Below are positions 1-5,153 of a stretch of DNA of 5,153 bases, piece by piece. The DNA comes from Clostridia bacterium (lineage in GTDB: Bacteria; Bacillota; Clostridia; Oscillospirales; CAG-272). Numbering within the stretch: position 1 is the stretch's first letter; each line of letters begins with the position of its first letter. The notes under the pieces are model-generated. The model saw only the letters and a list, made by a program, of their open reading frames with translations. It searched no databases and was not told where the DNA came from. The stretch covers positions 1 through 5,153 of the forward strand of contig JAKSVJ010000107.1 in NCBI GenBank assembly GCA_024408015.1, read 5' to 3'. The translations under genes and the position numbers were made by a program.

Positions 1-894
1 TAGTTCGTTGCGTTTATTTCCCCAGAAGAACAAGGCTACTGTACCAGGACCAGTTTGGCTACCAATTACAGTACCAATATCGTTAATGACAACATCTCCT
101 TTTATATTTTTGAAATTTGCTTTAACTAAATCTTTAACGTCTTCTGCGTCTTTTAAGCATGCTGACTGACAAATGTATACTTTGTCATTATAGTCAAAAC
201 CGTTTTGTACATATTTTTCCATCTTTTTGACGATGGCTTCTTTAACTTTCTTCTTTGATAGAATTTTTTCTCTAGGAATGAGTTTTCCTTCTTCATTAAC
301 GTTAAGAAGAGGACAAATGCCTAAGATTCCGGCAACAAATCCTGAAGTTTTGGAAACTCGGCCACCTTTTATATAGAATGTAAGATCTGTTGAGAAGAAC
401 CAATGGTGGAGATTTAATCTATTATCTTCAACCCATTTAGCGAGAGTATCGATATCCATGCCTTCATCTCTTAAATCAGCACATTTATCCATTAAAAGAC
501 CATATCCTGAAGAAGCAGCAAGGGAATCAACAACAATAACTTTTCTGTCAGGGAATGCTTGATTAACTTCTGTTGCAGCTACCATAGCACTACCACAAGA
601 GCCAGATAAGCCACTTGAAAATGATATGTGTAGGACATCTTTTCCAGGGTTGTTATTTAACAACTCAGTAAAATATACAGCAAAGTCTTCTTTATTGACT
701 TGGCTTGTTTTTGTTTCTGCGCCATTAGTCATGGCTTTGTAGAAGTCAGGAAATGCCATTGATTTTCCTAAATCATCAGGGTATTGTACTCCATCAAGAG
801 TATAGTGGAAACAAATATATTTTATGTCTCTACTATTTAAGTGCTCTTCAGTAAGGTCAACTGTTGAGCAACATGATAAAATGTAATTTGCCAT
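1..894 (-). CDS. DegV family protein (fatty-acid-binding, FakB-like fold), 3' end cut by window edge
   Basis: The reading frame is open from ATG at 894-892 to the window edge, giving 298 residues without a stop. DegV proteins are usually about 280-300 residues, so only a few residues are probably missing. Family landmarks in order: an N-terminal SCCSTVDL segment (residues 7-14) where many members have DSxxDL; TSQ at 63-65; SFSSGLSGS at 91-99; VDS at 122-124 with a downstream SSGYG; IKGGRV at 175-180; and a C-terminal TGPG at 281-284. DegV/FakB proteins are cytosolic, bind a fatty acid, and in some Firmicutes present it to the FakA kinase; which lipid or partner applies here cannot be read. 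An AAGGAA ribosome binding site (905-910, minus strand) lies 10 nt before the ATG and supports this start. The usual His before TGPG is Gln280 here. The gene is divergent from the aro operon and there is no evident functional link. Family assignment is firm, exact function is not. Confidence 0.93.
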   Translation of the reverse strand, partial: MANYILSCCSTVDLTEEHLNSRDIKYICFHYTLDGVQYPDDLGKSMAFPDFYKAMTNGAETKTSQVNKEDFAVYFTELLNNNPGKDVLHISFSSGLSGSCGSAMVAATEVNQAFPDRKVIVVDSLAASSGYGLLMDKCADLRDEGMDIDTLAKWVEDNRLNLHHWFFSTDLTFYIKGGRVSKTSGFVAGILGICPLLNVNEEGKLIPREKILSKKKVKEAIVKKMEKYVQNGFDYNDKVYICQSACLKDAEDVKDLVKANFKNIKGDVVINDIGTVIGSQTGPGTVALFFWGNKRNEL

Positions 895-1022
895 TTGTTA
901 TTATTTCCTTATTTTTATTTCAATAATGAAACGATTAAAAAAGTGATAAAGAGACAAAAAAATCAAATTGTTTGTTTTTATTGTTCTATTTTTTTTGATG
1001 ATTAAAAAAAGCCAAAATTTTC
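895..1022. other. AT-rich divergent intergenic segment
   Basis: This stretch is very AT-rich, with runs of T and A (for example T8 and A7 near 990-1008), and has no plausible gene. It must contain the promoter of the leftward degV-like gene, but I see no convincing minus-strand -35/-10 pair with good spacing, so none is called. The A/T tracts at about 1002-1020, directly before the rightward -35 box, resemble an UP element for the aro operon promoter (inference from base composition and position). Confidence 0.5.
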
Positions 1023-1051
1023 TTGACATGACTTGCTTTATATGGTATTAT
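1023..1051 (+). promoter_or_regulatory. Housekeeping sigma promoter of the aro operon (extended -10)
   Basis: A consensus TTGACA -35 box (1023-1028) is followed after 17 bp by TATTAT (1046-1051), one mismatch from TATAAT. TGG immediately before the -10 (1043-1045) makes an extended -10 (TGn) element. Transcription would begin near 1057-1059, giving a leader of about 180 nt before aroF. An A/T-rich tract just upstream may add UP-element strength. The promoter looks strong and constitutive, which fits control being exerted later, by attenuation in the leader. No operator-like repeat is seen overlapping it. Confidence 0.85.
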
Positions 1052-1074
1052 TCACACATAAAAATTAGGAAGAT

Positions 1075-1095
1075 ATGGTTATTTATTATGTGTAA
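1075..1095 (+). CDS. Possible mini-ORF MVIYYV overlapping the leader peptide start
   Basis: ATG at 1075 begins a six-codon frame (MVIYYV) ending in TAA at 1093-1095. AGGA at 1067-1070, extended to AGGAAG, is the only Shine-Dalgarno-like sequence in the leader; AGGA lies 4 nt before this ATG, somewhat close but usable. The frame includes two consecutive Tyr codons (1084-1089). Its last 8 nt overlap, in another frame, the start of the Tyr/Phe-rich leader peptide at 1088. It could load ribosomes that reinitiate on the leader peptide, or be an incidental frame with the ribosome binding site actually serving ATG 1088. Sequence alone does not decide this. Confidence 0.4.
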   Translation: MVIYYV

Positions 1096-1144
1096 TTCTT
1101 ATTGCTTCACATATTATTATTACTTTACTTTGGTTTCGAGGTAA
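1088..1144 (+). CDS. Tyr/Phe-rich attenuator leader peptide, 18 aa
   Basis: ATG at 1088 opens an 18-codon frame, MCNSYCFTYYYYFTLVSR, ending in TAA at 1142-1144. Seven of 18 residues are aromatic (Tyr5, Phe7, Tyr9-12, Phe13), with a block of five aromatic codons at 1112-1126. It lies between the operon promoter and an intrinsic terminator, directly upstream of aromatic biosynthesis genes. This is the arrangement of classic attenuator leader peptides, in which scarcity of the sensed amino acid stalls the ribosome on its codons. The stop codon falls on the 3' side of the 1:2 hairpin, so a ribosome reaching it would cover part of strand 2 and favour the terminator. The weak point is initiation: the nearest Shine-Dalgarno-like sequence (AGGAAG, 1067-1072) is 15 nt upstream, longer than usual, unless initiation is coupled to the overlapping mini-ORF at 1075. 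Confidence 0.8.
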   Translation: MCNSYCFTYYYYFTLVSR

Positions 1145-1160
1145 GGGTAATTTGTGATGC
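1104..1160 (+). promoter_or_regulatory. Attenuator 1:2 hairpin (pause / anti-antiterminator)
   Basis: Strand 1 lies within the Tyr/Phe codons and pairs with strand 2 after the leader stop. The outer helix pairs 1104-1117 with 1147-1160: 12 of 14 positions pair (one G-U), with two U-U mismatches. The inner hairpin pairs 1123-1132 with 1137-1146: ten pairs including three G-U, with a GUUU loop. When it forms, strand 2 (1147-1160) is occupied and the antiterminator cannot form, leaving the terminator free. A ribosome stalled on the Tyr codons would break it. Pairing was found by hand; no folding energy was computed. Confidence 0.7.
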
Positions 1161-1198
1161 AATGAATACATTTTATTCATTATAGCGGCACAGGTTAC
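1147..1198 (+). promoter_or_regulatory. Attenuator 2:3 antiterminator hairpin
   Basis: Three stacked helices can form: 1147-1156 with 1189-1198 (ten pairs, two G-U); 1158-1160 with 1185-1187 after an A-G mismatch; and AATGAATA (1161-1168) with TATTCATT (1174-1181), perfect 8 bp with a 5-nt loop, separated by a 3-nt bulge at 1182-1184. The 3' arm takes up the whole 5' arm of the terminator (1185-1193), so the two are mutually exclusive. About 21 pairs in total make this a convincing antiterminator, predicted to form when the ribosome stalls at Tyr/Phe codons. Confidence 0.8.
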
Positions 1199-1218
1199 AC
1201 TGTGCCGCATCGTTTTTT
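1185..1218 (+). terminator. Leader intrinsic terminator (3:4 hairpin)
   Basis: GCGGCACAG (1185-1193) and CTGTGCCGC (1200-1208) form a perfect 9-bp, GC-rich stem with the 6-nt loop GTTACA, followed by ATCG and then six T (1213-1218). It stands out against the AT-rich surroundings and lies upstream, not downstream, of a gene set, as expected of an attenuator. The U-tract starts 4 nt after the stem rather than immediately, which may weaken termination. The aroF ribosome binding site begins only 8 nt after the U-tract. Confidence 0.85.
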
Positions 1219-1236
1219 AATGACCTGGAGGATAAT

Positions 1237-2238
1237 ATGATAGTAGTATTAAAGGCAAATACCAACAAGGAAAAGAAAACCCAATTAATTGATTGGTTGA
1301 AGGGAATGGGTCTTGGAACTCATATTTCAGAAGGCGAATATCAAACTGTTATTGGTCTTATTGGTGACACTAGCAAGGTTGATATGGATCTATTGGAGAG
1401 TCTTGACATTGTAGATTCTGTTAAGAGAGTTTCAGAAACATTTAAATGTTGTAATAGAAAATTCCACCCAGATGACACAATTGTTGAAGTTGGTAATGTG
1501 AAAATTGGTGGTGGAAACTTCTGTATGATTGCAGGCCCATGTTCTGTTGAATCAGAGGAACAAATCGTTGAAATAGCTAAATCTGTTAAAGCTTCAGGCG
1601 CAAATCTTCTTAGAGGTGGGGCTTTTAAACCTAGAACATCACCATATGATTTCCAGGGATTAAGAGCAGAAGGAATTGATCTTTTAAAGATTGCAAGACA
1701 AGAAACAGGATTACCTATAATTACCGAAATAATGAATATAAGAGATTTACCTCTTTTCGATGATGTTGACGTTTTGCAAATTGGAGCTAGAAATATGCAA
1801 AACTTTGACTTATTAAAAGAAGTTGGTAAAACAGGTAAGCCAATTCTTTTAAAGAGAGGACTTGCAAATACTCTAAAAGAATTACTTATGAGTGCTGAAT
1901 ATATAATGTCAACTGGAAATGAACAAGTAATTCTATGTGAAAGAGGCATTAGAACATTTGGTGATTATACAAGAAACACTTTGGACTTGTCAGCAGTGCC
2001 AATGTTACATGAACTATCACATTTGCCAGTTATTGTAGACCCAAGCCATGCAACAGGTATTGCTAGACTTGTTTCGCCTATGGCATTAGCTGCTACTGCG
2101 TGTGGTGCAGATGGTCTTATTGTTGAAGTACATAATGACCCTATGCATGCATTGTGTGACGGAGCTCAATCATTAAAACCAAATGAATATGATGAATTAG
2201 TTAAAAAAGTTAATGTTGTTAGAGAGGCATTGAAATGA
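1237..2238 (+). CDS. aroF: 3-deoxy-7-phosphoheptulonate (DAHP) synthase, type I-beta with N-terminal regulatory domain
   Basis: This enzyme condenses phosphoenolpyruvate and erythrose 4-phosphate, the first committed step of the shikimate pathway, in the cytosol. Its 333 residues comprise an N-terminal ferredoxin-like regulatory domain (about 1-70) and a TIM-barrel catalytic domain (about 80-333). Visible signatures are GPCSVES (100-106), LRGGAFKPRTSPYDFQG (125-141), QIGARNMQNF (181-190), LLKRG (204-208), CERGIRTF (234-241) and VDPSHATG (267-274). Metal ligands expected from the Thermotoga maritima enzyme are present as Cys102, His271, Glu297 and Asp308. His29 and Ser31, which in that enzyme bind inhibitory tyrosine, are also conserved, so Tyr feedback inhibition is likely. 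TGGAGG (1226-1231), 5 nt before ATG 1237, fixes the start. The gene is first in the operon, directly after the leader attenuator. Its TGA overlaps the tyrA ATG (ATGA). Confidence 0.96.
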   Translation: MIVVLKANTNKEKKTQLIDWLKGMGLGTHISEGEYQTVIGLIGDTSKVDMDLLESLDIVDSVKRVSETFKCCNRKFHPDDTIVEVGNVKIGGGNFCMIAGPCSVESEEQIVEIAKSVKASGANLLRGGAFKPRTSPYDFQGLRAEGIDLLKIARQETGLPIITEIMNIRDLPLFDDVDVLQIGARNMQNFDLLKEVGKTGKPILLKRGLANTLKELLMSAEYIMSTGNEQVILCERGIRTFGDYTRNTLDLSAVPMLHELSHLPVIVDPSHATGIARLVSPMALAATACGADGLIVEVHNDPMHALCDGAQSLKPNEYDELVKKVNVVREALK

Positions 2239-3065
2239 TTGCAGGTGTTGTGGGTCTTGGTCTTATTGGTGGATCACTTGCTAAAGCATATTCCGAAGCT
2301 GGTCATACTGTTTATGCGTATGATACCGATATGTCAACGCAGGCTTTTGCTGAAATAAGTGGTGCTATTCAAGGAAAACTTGACGAGACTAACATTGATA
2401 AATGTGATATAATACTTATATGTGTATATCCCCAAGCATGTATAGATTATATGAATAAAATGGGCGAACATATAAGTAAGGGTCAAATAGTCATAGACTG
2501 TTGTGGTACTAAAAGAGGGATAGTTGAAGCTGGTATGGAACTAGCAAAAAAATATGGCTTTATCTATCTTGGTGGACACCCAATGGCGGGAACACAATAT
2601 TCTGGATTCAAATATGCCCGATCAAATCTATTCAAGGGAGCGCCACTGGTAATTGTGCCTCCAGTATATGATGATATCATGTTGCTTGAGAAGGTGAAAG
2701 AATTGCTCTCTCCAGCTGGTTTTGGAAGAATAACAGTAACAACAGCTGAAAAACATGATGAGATGATAGCTTTCACATCGCAACTTGCTCATATTGTATC
2801 AAATGCTTATGTAAAGAGCCCAAATTGCAAATCCCATAAAGGGTTTTCAGCAGGAAGCTATAAAGATATGACAAGAGTTGCATGGCTTAATCCAGGAATG
2901 TGGACTGAGTTATGTCTTGATAATAAAGATTATGTAATAAAAGAACTTGAGGTTTTGATTAAGAACCTTAATGATTATAAAGTAGCCTTGGAAAATAATG
3001 ATAAAGACAATTTGGTCAAGTTATTTGCTGAGGGTAAAAAACGCAAAGAAGAGGTCGATGGTTAA
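2235..3065 (+). CDS. tyrA: Prephenate/arogenate dehydrogenase, no ACT domain
   Basis: This is the tyrosine-branch enzyme: NAD(P)-dependent oxidative decarboxylation of prephenate to 4-hydroxyphenylpyruvate, or of arogenate to tyrosine. The N-terminal Rossmann motif GLGLIGGS (7-14) is followed by YAYDTD, with Asp30 at the end of the second strand, which favours NAD+ over NADP+ by the usual rule. TyrA family signatures are GGHPMAGTQYSG (113-124), HDEMIAFTSQLAH (174-186) and the SAGSYKDMTRVA segment (205-216) with Arg214. At 276 residues it is the catalytic core only; many Firmicute TyrA proteins of about 360-370 residues carry a C-terminal ACT domain, which is absent here. Specificity for prephenate versus arogenate cannot be decided by eye. 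ATG overlaps the aroF stop by 4 nt, with GAGAGG (2222-2227) 7 nt upstream, suggesting coupled translation. Confidence 0.94.
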   Translation: MIAGVVGLGLIGGSLAKAYSEAGHTVYAYDTDMSTQAFAEISGAIQGKLDETNIDKCDIILICVYPQACIDYMNKMGEHISKGQIVIDCCGTKRGIVEAGMELAKKYGFIYLGGHPMAGTQYSGFKYARSNLFKGAPLVIVPPVYDDIMLLEKVKELLSPAGFGRITVTTAEKHDEMIAFTSQLAHIVSNAYVKSPNCKSHKGFSAGSYKDMTRVAWLNPGMWTELCLDNKDYVIKELEVLIKNLNDYKVALENNDKDNLVKLFAEGKKRKEEVDG

Positions 3066-4118
3066 ATGCAATCAATACACATTGCTGCTTCAACAGAATA
3101 TGATGTAATTATAGGCTCGGGGGTGCTAAATCTACTTGGCTCAAAAATTACTGAACTAGGGAAAATTCAAAAGGTAATGCTAGTGTCAGATGATACTGTA
3201 TTTGGTCTTTATGGGGATAAAATTAGTTCGATTATAAAAAATGAAGGCTTTGATTTATCATGCTATGTGTTTGCTCACGGCGAGAAAAGTAAGAATTTAA
3301 CAACATATGGCGAATTGCTTGAAAAAATGAGTGAGTTTCATATGACTCGTTCAGATATTGTTGTAGCTTTGGGCGGCGGTGTAGTTGGTGACTTATCTGG
3401 TTTTGCTGCAGCTACTTATCAAAGAGGTATTAGATTTGTTCAAATACCGACAACATTGCTAGCAGCTGTAGATGCGTCTGTTGGCGGCAAAACAGCAGTA
3501 GACTTAAATAGTGGAAAGAACCAAGTTGGATGTTTCCATCAACCTTCGTTAGTGTTGTGTGATATAGATACTTTAAAAACACTTCCAATTGAAGAGTATA
3601 AATGTGGATGTGCAGAAGTTATAAAATATGCTATGATAGGTAGCAAAGATTTTTACGATGAATTGCTATCGAAGCCAATTGTTGAACAATATGAATATGT
3701 TATTTCAGTGTGCGTTGATATGAAACGCCAATATGTATTGGATGACGAATTTGATAACGGTAGTAGAATGATGCTTAACTTTGGCCATACTTTTGGTCAT
3801 GCTGTTGAGCAATGTAGCGGTTATTCCGTTTTGCATGGATTAGCCGTTTCAATTGGTATGGTTATAATCACAAAAAGTGCTGAAAAGAGAAATATATGTA
3901 AAGAAGGCACTTGTGAAAAACTATTGCAATTACTTAACAAATACGATATGCCAACTCAAACACAATTTACATCAAGCGAATTGGTGAAACCTGCTATGAT
4001 AGACAAAAAAGCAAGTGGAAAGAAAGTAAATTTAATTGTTCCAAAAGAAGTCGGCGAATGTGTAATAATGAAAGTGGATTCTTTTGAATTAGAATCTTGG
4101 ATTATAGACGGTAAATAA
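3066..4118 (+). CDS. aroB: 3-dehydroquinate synthase
   Basis: This enzyme converts DAHP to 3-dehydroquinate, the second shikimate-pathway step, using NAD+ and a divalent metal (Zn or Co) in the cytosol. The 350-residue length is normal for bacterial AroB. Motifs: the NAD-binding GGGVVGD (103-109); PTTLLAAVDASVGGKTAVD (128-146); GKNQVGCFHQP (150-160); AEVIKYAMI (183-191); LNFGHTFGHAVE (237-248); and HGLAVSIGM (257-265). The expected metal ligands are Glu184, His241 and His257, with the conserved lysines Lys142 and Lys151 and a DKK at 313-315. No catalytic residue appears missing. The ATG directly abuts the tyrA TAA with no spacer; AGAAGAGG (3047-3054) lies 11 nt upstream. An ATG at 3058 is in another frame that closes quickly, so 3066 is the start. 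Confidence 0.96.
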   Translation: MQSIHIAASTEYDVIIGSGVLNLLGSKITELGKIQKVMLVSDDTVFGLYGDKISSIIKNEGFDLSCYVFAHGEKSKNLTTYGELLEKMSEFHMTRSDIVVALGGGVVGDLSGFAAATYQRGIRFVQIPTTLLAAVDASVGGKTAVDLNSGKNQVGCFHQPSLVLCDIDTLKTLPIEEYKCGCAEVIKYAMIGSKDFYDELLSKPIVEQYEYVISVCVDMKRQYVLDDEFDNGSRMMLNFGHTFGHAVEQCSGYSVLHGLAVSIGMVIITKSAEKRNICKEGTCEKLLQLLNKYDMPTQTQFTSSELVKPAMIDKKASGKKVNLIVPKEVGECVIMKVDSFELESWIIDGK

Positions 4119-4119
4119 T

Positions 4120-5153
4120 ATGATTAAAACAATTTTGCCAATAAATAGAAAGGGCACTGTTCAAGTACCTGCGTCAAAGTCTCAAGCGCATAGGTTATTA
4201 ATATGTGCTGCATTGGCGAAAAACAAGAGTGTTCTTGTTTGTGATGGAATATCTAAAGACATTTCAGCTACAATAAAATGCTTGAACGCTTTGGGTGCAG
4301 ATATAAAAGTAGAGAATGACAAAATATATGTCAGCCCGATTACAAGTTTGGTTAAAGATGCGCACATGTATTGTGGAGAAAGTGGTTCAACATTAAGATT
4401 CATGATACCTATAGTTGGTGCTTTTGGTGTAAATGCTACTTTCCATATGGAAGGGAAACTCCCAGAAAGACCTATTTCACCTCTTGATGAGGTTTTAATA
4501 GCGCATGGAATGGCTTTCAATAAGGTAAATGCAGAATTACATTGTTCTGGTAAAATTAGTGGCGGAAAATTTTCAATACCTGGAAATGTATCATCACAAT
4601 ATATAACTGGTTTACTATTTGCATTGCCAATGTTAGATAGCGACAGTACTTTAGAGGTTACTGGAAAAATTGAATCATCTGACTATATTTTAATGACAGA
4701 AGACGCTTTAAAAAATAGCGGAATTTCATTTGTGAAAAAAGAGAATATTTATTCGATTTATGGCAATCAATGTTATGAGGTTCGCAATGAAGTAATAGTA
4801 GAAAGTGACTGGTCAAGTGCAGCTTTTATGTTGTGCGCGGGGGCTTTTTCGAACGAAGGAATTAAATTAAAAAACATTAACTTGAGTTCAACACAGGGTG
4901 ACAAACGAATTGTTAAAATATTGGAACAGTTCGGAGCAAATGTTGAGACAAAAAATGACGTTGTCACAGTCAAAAAAGATCGTTTGGATGGAATTACAAT
5001 TGATGCATCACAAATACCTGATCTTGTGCCTGTAATTTGCTCAGTGGCATCTGTGGCAAAGGGAAGAACAATCATAACAAACGCAGAGCGCTTGAGAATA
5101 AAGGAATCAGATAGAATTGAAACTACCGTCAAAATGCTTAGCAATCTAGGCGC
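4120..5153 (+). CDS. aroA: 3-phosphoshikimate 1-carboxyvinyltransferase (EPSP synthase), C-terminus cut by window end
   Basis: This enzyme transfers the enolpyruvyl group of PEP to shikimate 3-phosphate, the sixth step of the shikimate pathway. The frame is open to the window end, giving 344 residues of the usual 420-430. Signatures in order: VPASKSQAHR (16-25) with Lys20, Ser21 and Arg25 for substrate binding; YCGESGSTLRF (84-94); LPERPISPLD (114-123) with Arg117 for PEP; GNVSSQ (155-160); ESDWSSAAFML (228-238); TQGDK (258-262); IPDLVP (299-304) with the catalytic Asp301; and RLRIKESDR (324-332), which includes the catalytic Lys/Glu pair. ATG 4120 follows the aroB TAA by 1 nt and no strong Shine-Dalgarno sequence is visible, so translation probably depends on ribosomes arriving from aroB. 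No defect is seen in the visible part. Confidence 0.95.
   Translation, partial: MIKTILPINRKGTVQVPASKSQAHRLLICAALAKNKSVLVCDGISKDISATIKCLNALGADIKVENDKIYVSPITSLVKDAHMYCGESGSTLRFMIPIVGAFGVNATFHMEGKLPERPISPLDEVLIAHGMAFNKVNAELHCSGKISGGKFSIPGNVSSQYITGLLFALPMLDSDSTLEVTGKIESSDYILMTEDALKNSGISFVKKENIYSIYGNQCYEVRNEVIVESDWSSAAFMLCAGAFSNEGIKLKNINLSSTQGDKRIVKILEQFGANVETKNDVVTVKKDRLDGITIDASQIPDLVPVICSVASVAKGRTIITNAERLRIKESDRIETTVKMLSNLG

Noticed and set aside
918..931. Short palindrome TTTCA-ATAA-TGAAA upstream of the degV-like gene
   Set aside because: Only 5-bp arms made of A/T-rich sequence in an AT-rich intergenic region. It could be an operator but is expected by chance at this composition.
985..1010. 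T-run and A-run pair around GATGA as a possible terminator
   Set aside because: The stem would be only A-T pairs and no gene ends here on either strand (both neighbours point away), so a terminator has no role.
1058..1220. T-box riboswitch as the explanation of the aro leader
   Set aside because: No T-box consensus (AGGGTGGNACCGCG-like) or recognisable specifier stem was found, and the leader is short. The Tyr/Phe-rich ORF with 1:2, 2:3 and 3:4 pairings explains the region better.
1341..1949. 202-codon minus-strand open frame within aroF
   Set aside because: It lies wholly antisense to a clearly functional DAHP synthase, and its translation resembles no family I recognise. It is a shadow frame.
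2564..2776. 70-codon minus-strand open frame within tyrA
   Set aside because: It is antisense to conserved TyrA coding sequence, with no ribosome binding site or protein signature.
3058..3108. Alternative ATG at 3058 upstream of aroB
   Set aside because: It is out of frame with aroB, overlaps the end of tyrA, and runs into a stop after 16 codons.
4182..4520. 112-codon minus-strand open frame within aroA
   Set aside because: It is antisense to conserved EPSP synthase motifs; a shadow frame.
4773..5144. 123-codon minus-strand open frame within aroA
   Set aside because: It is antisense to the DWSSA and KESDR region of EPSP synthase; a shadow frame.

Overview
The window looks like chromosomal DNA from a low-GC Gram-positive anaerobe of the Clostridia, plausibly a Lachnospiraceae relative. 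This is inferred from the AT-rich coding style, purine-rich ribosome binding sites, the DegV-family neighbour, a Thermotoga/Firmicute-type DAHP synthase and an EPSP synthase with the CGESGSTLRF signature. The genus cannot be fixed from sequence reading alone.

Layout: positions 1-894 (minus strand) hold a nearly complete DegV-family lipid-binding protein that runs off the left edge. Positions 895-1236 form a divergent intergenic region. Its right half holds a strong extended -10 promoter (TTGACA, 17 bp, TATTAT) and a roughly 180-nt transcribed leader. From 1237 to the right edge is a tightly packed plus-strand aromatic amino acid operon: aroF (type I-beta DAHP synthase), tyrA (prephenate or arogenate dehydrogenase), aroB (3-dehydroquinate synthase) and aroA (EPSP synthase, cut by the window end). 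The junctions are a 4-nt overlap, 0 nt and 1 nt, so translation is probably coupled.

The most interesting element is the leader. It encodes an 18-residue peptide, MCNSYCFTYYYYFTLVSR, with five Tyr and two Phe codons, including an uninterrupted Tyr-Tyr-Tyr-Tyr-Phe run. The peptide is followed by RNA segments that can fold as a four-strand attenuator: a 1:2 hairpin over the Tyr/Phe codons (1104-1160), a long 2:3 antiterminator (1147-1198), and a 3:4 intrinsic terminator (1185-1208 plus U6 at 1213-1218) just before the aroF ribosome binding site. This predicts ribosome-mediated attenuation by tyrosine (and phenylalanine) supply, rather than the T-box control common for amino acid genes in Firmicutes. 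A second mini-ORF, MVIYYV, overlaps the start of the leader peptide.

How it fits together: AroF commits PEP and erythrose 4-phosphate to the shikimate pathway, AroB and AroA carry out the second and sixth steps, and TyrA directs prephenate (or arogenate) to tyrosine. AroF keeps the N-terminal regulatory domain with His29 and Ser31, positions that contact inhibitory Tyr in the Thermotoga enzyme. Tyrosine may therefore control the pathway at two levels: transcription attenuation and allosteric inhibition of the first enzyme.
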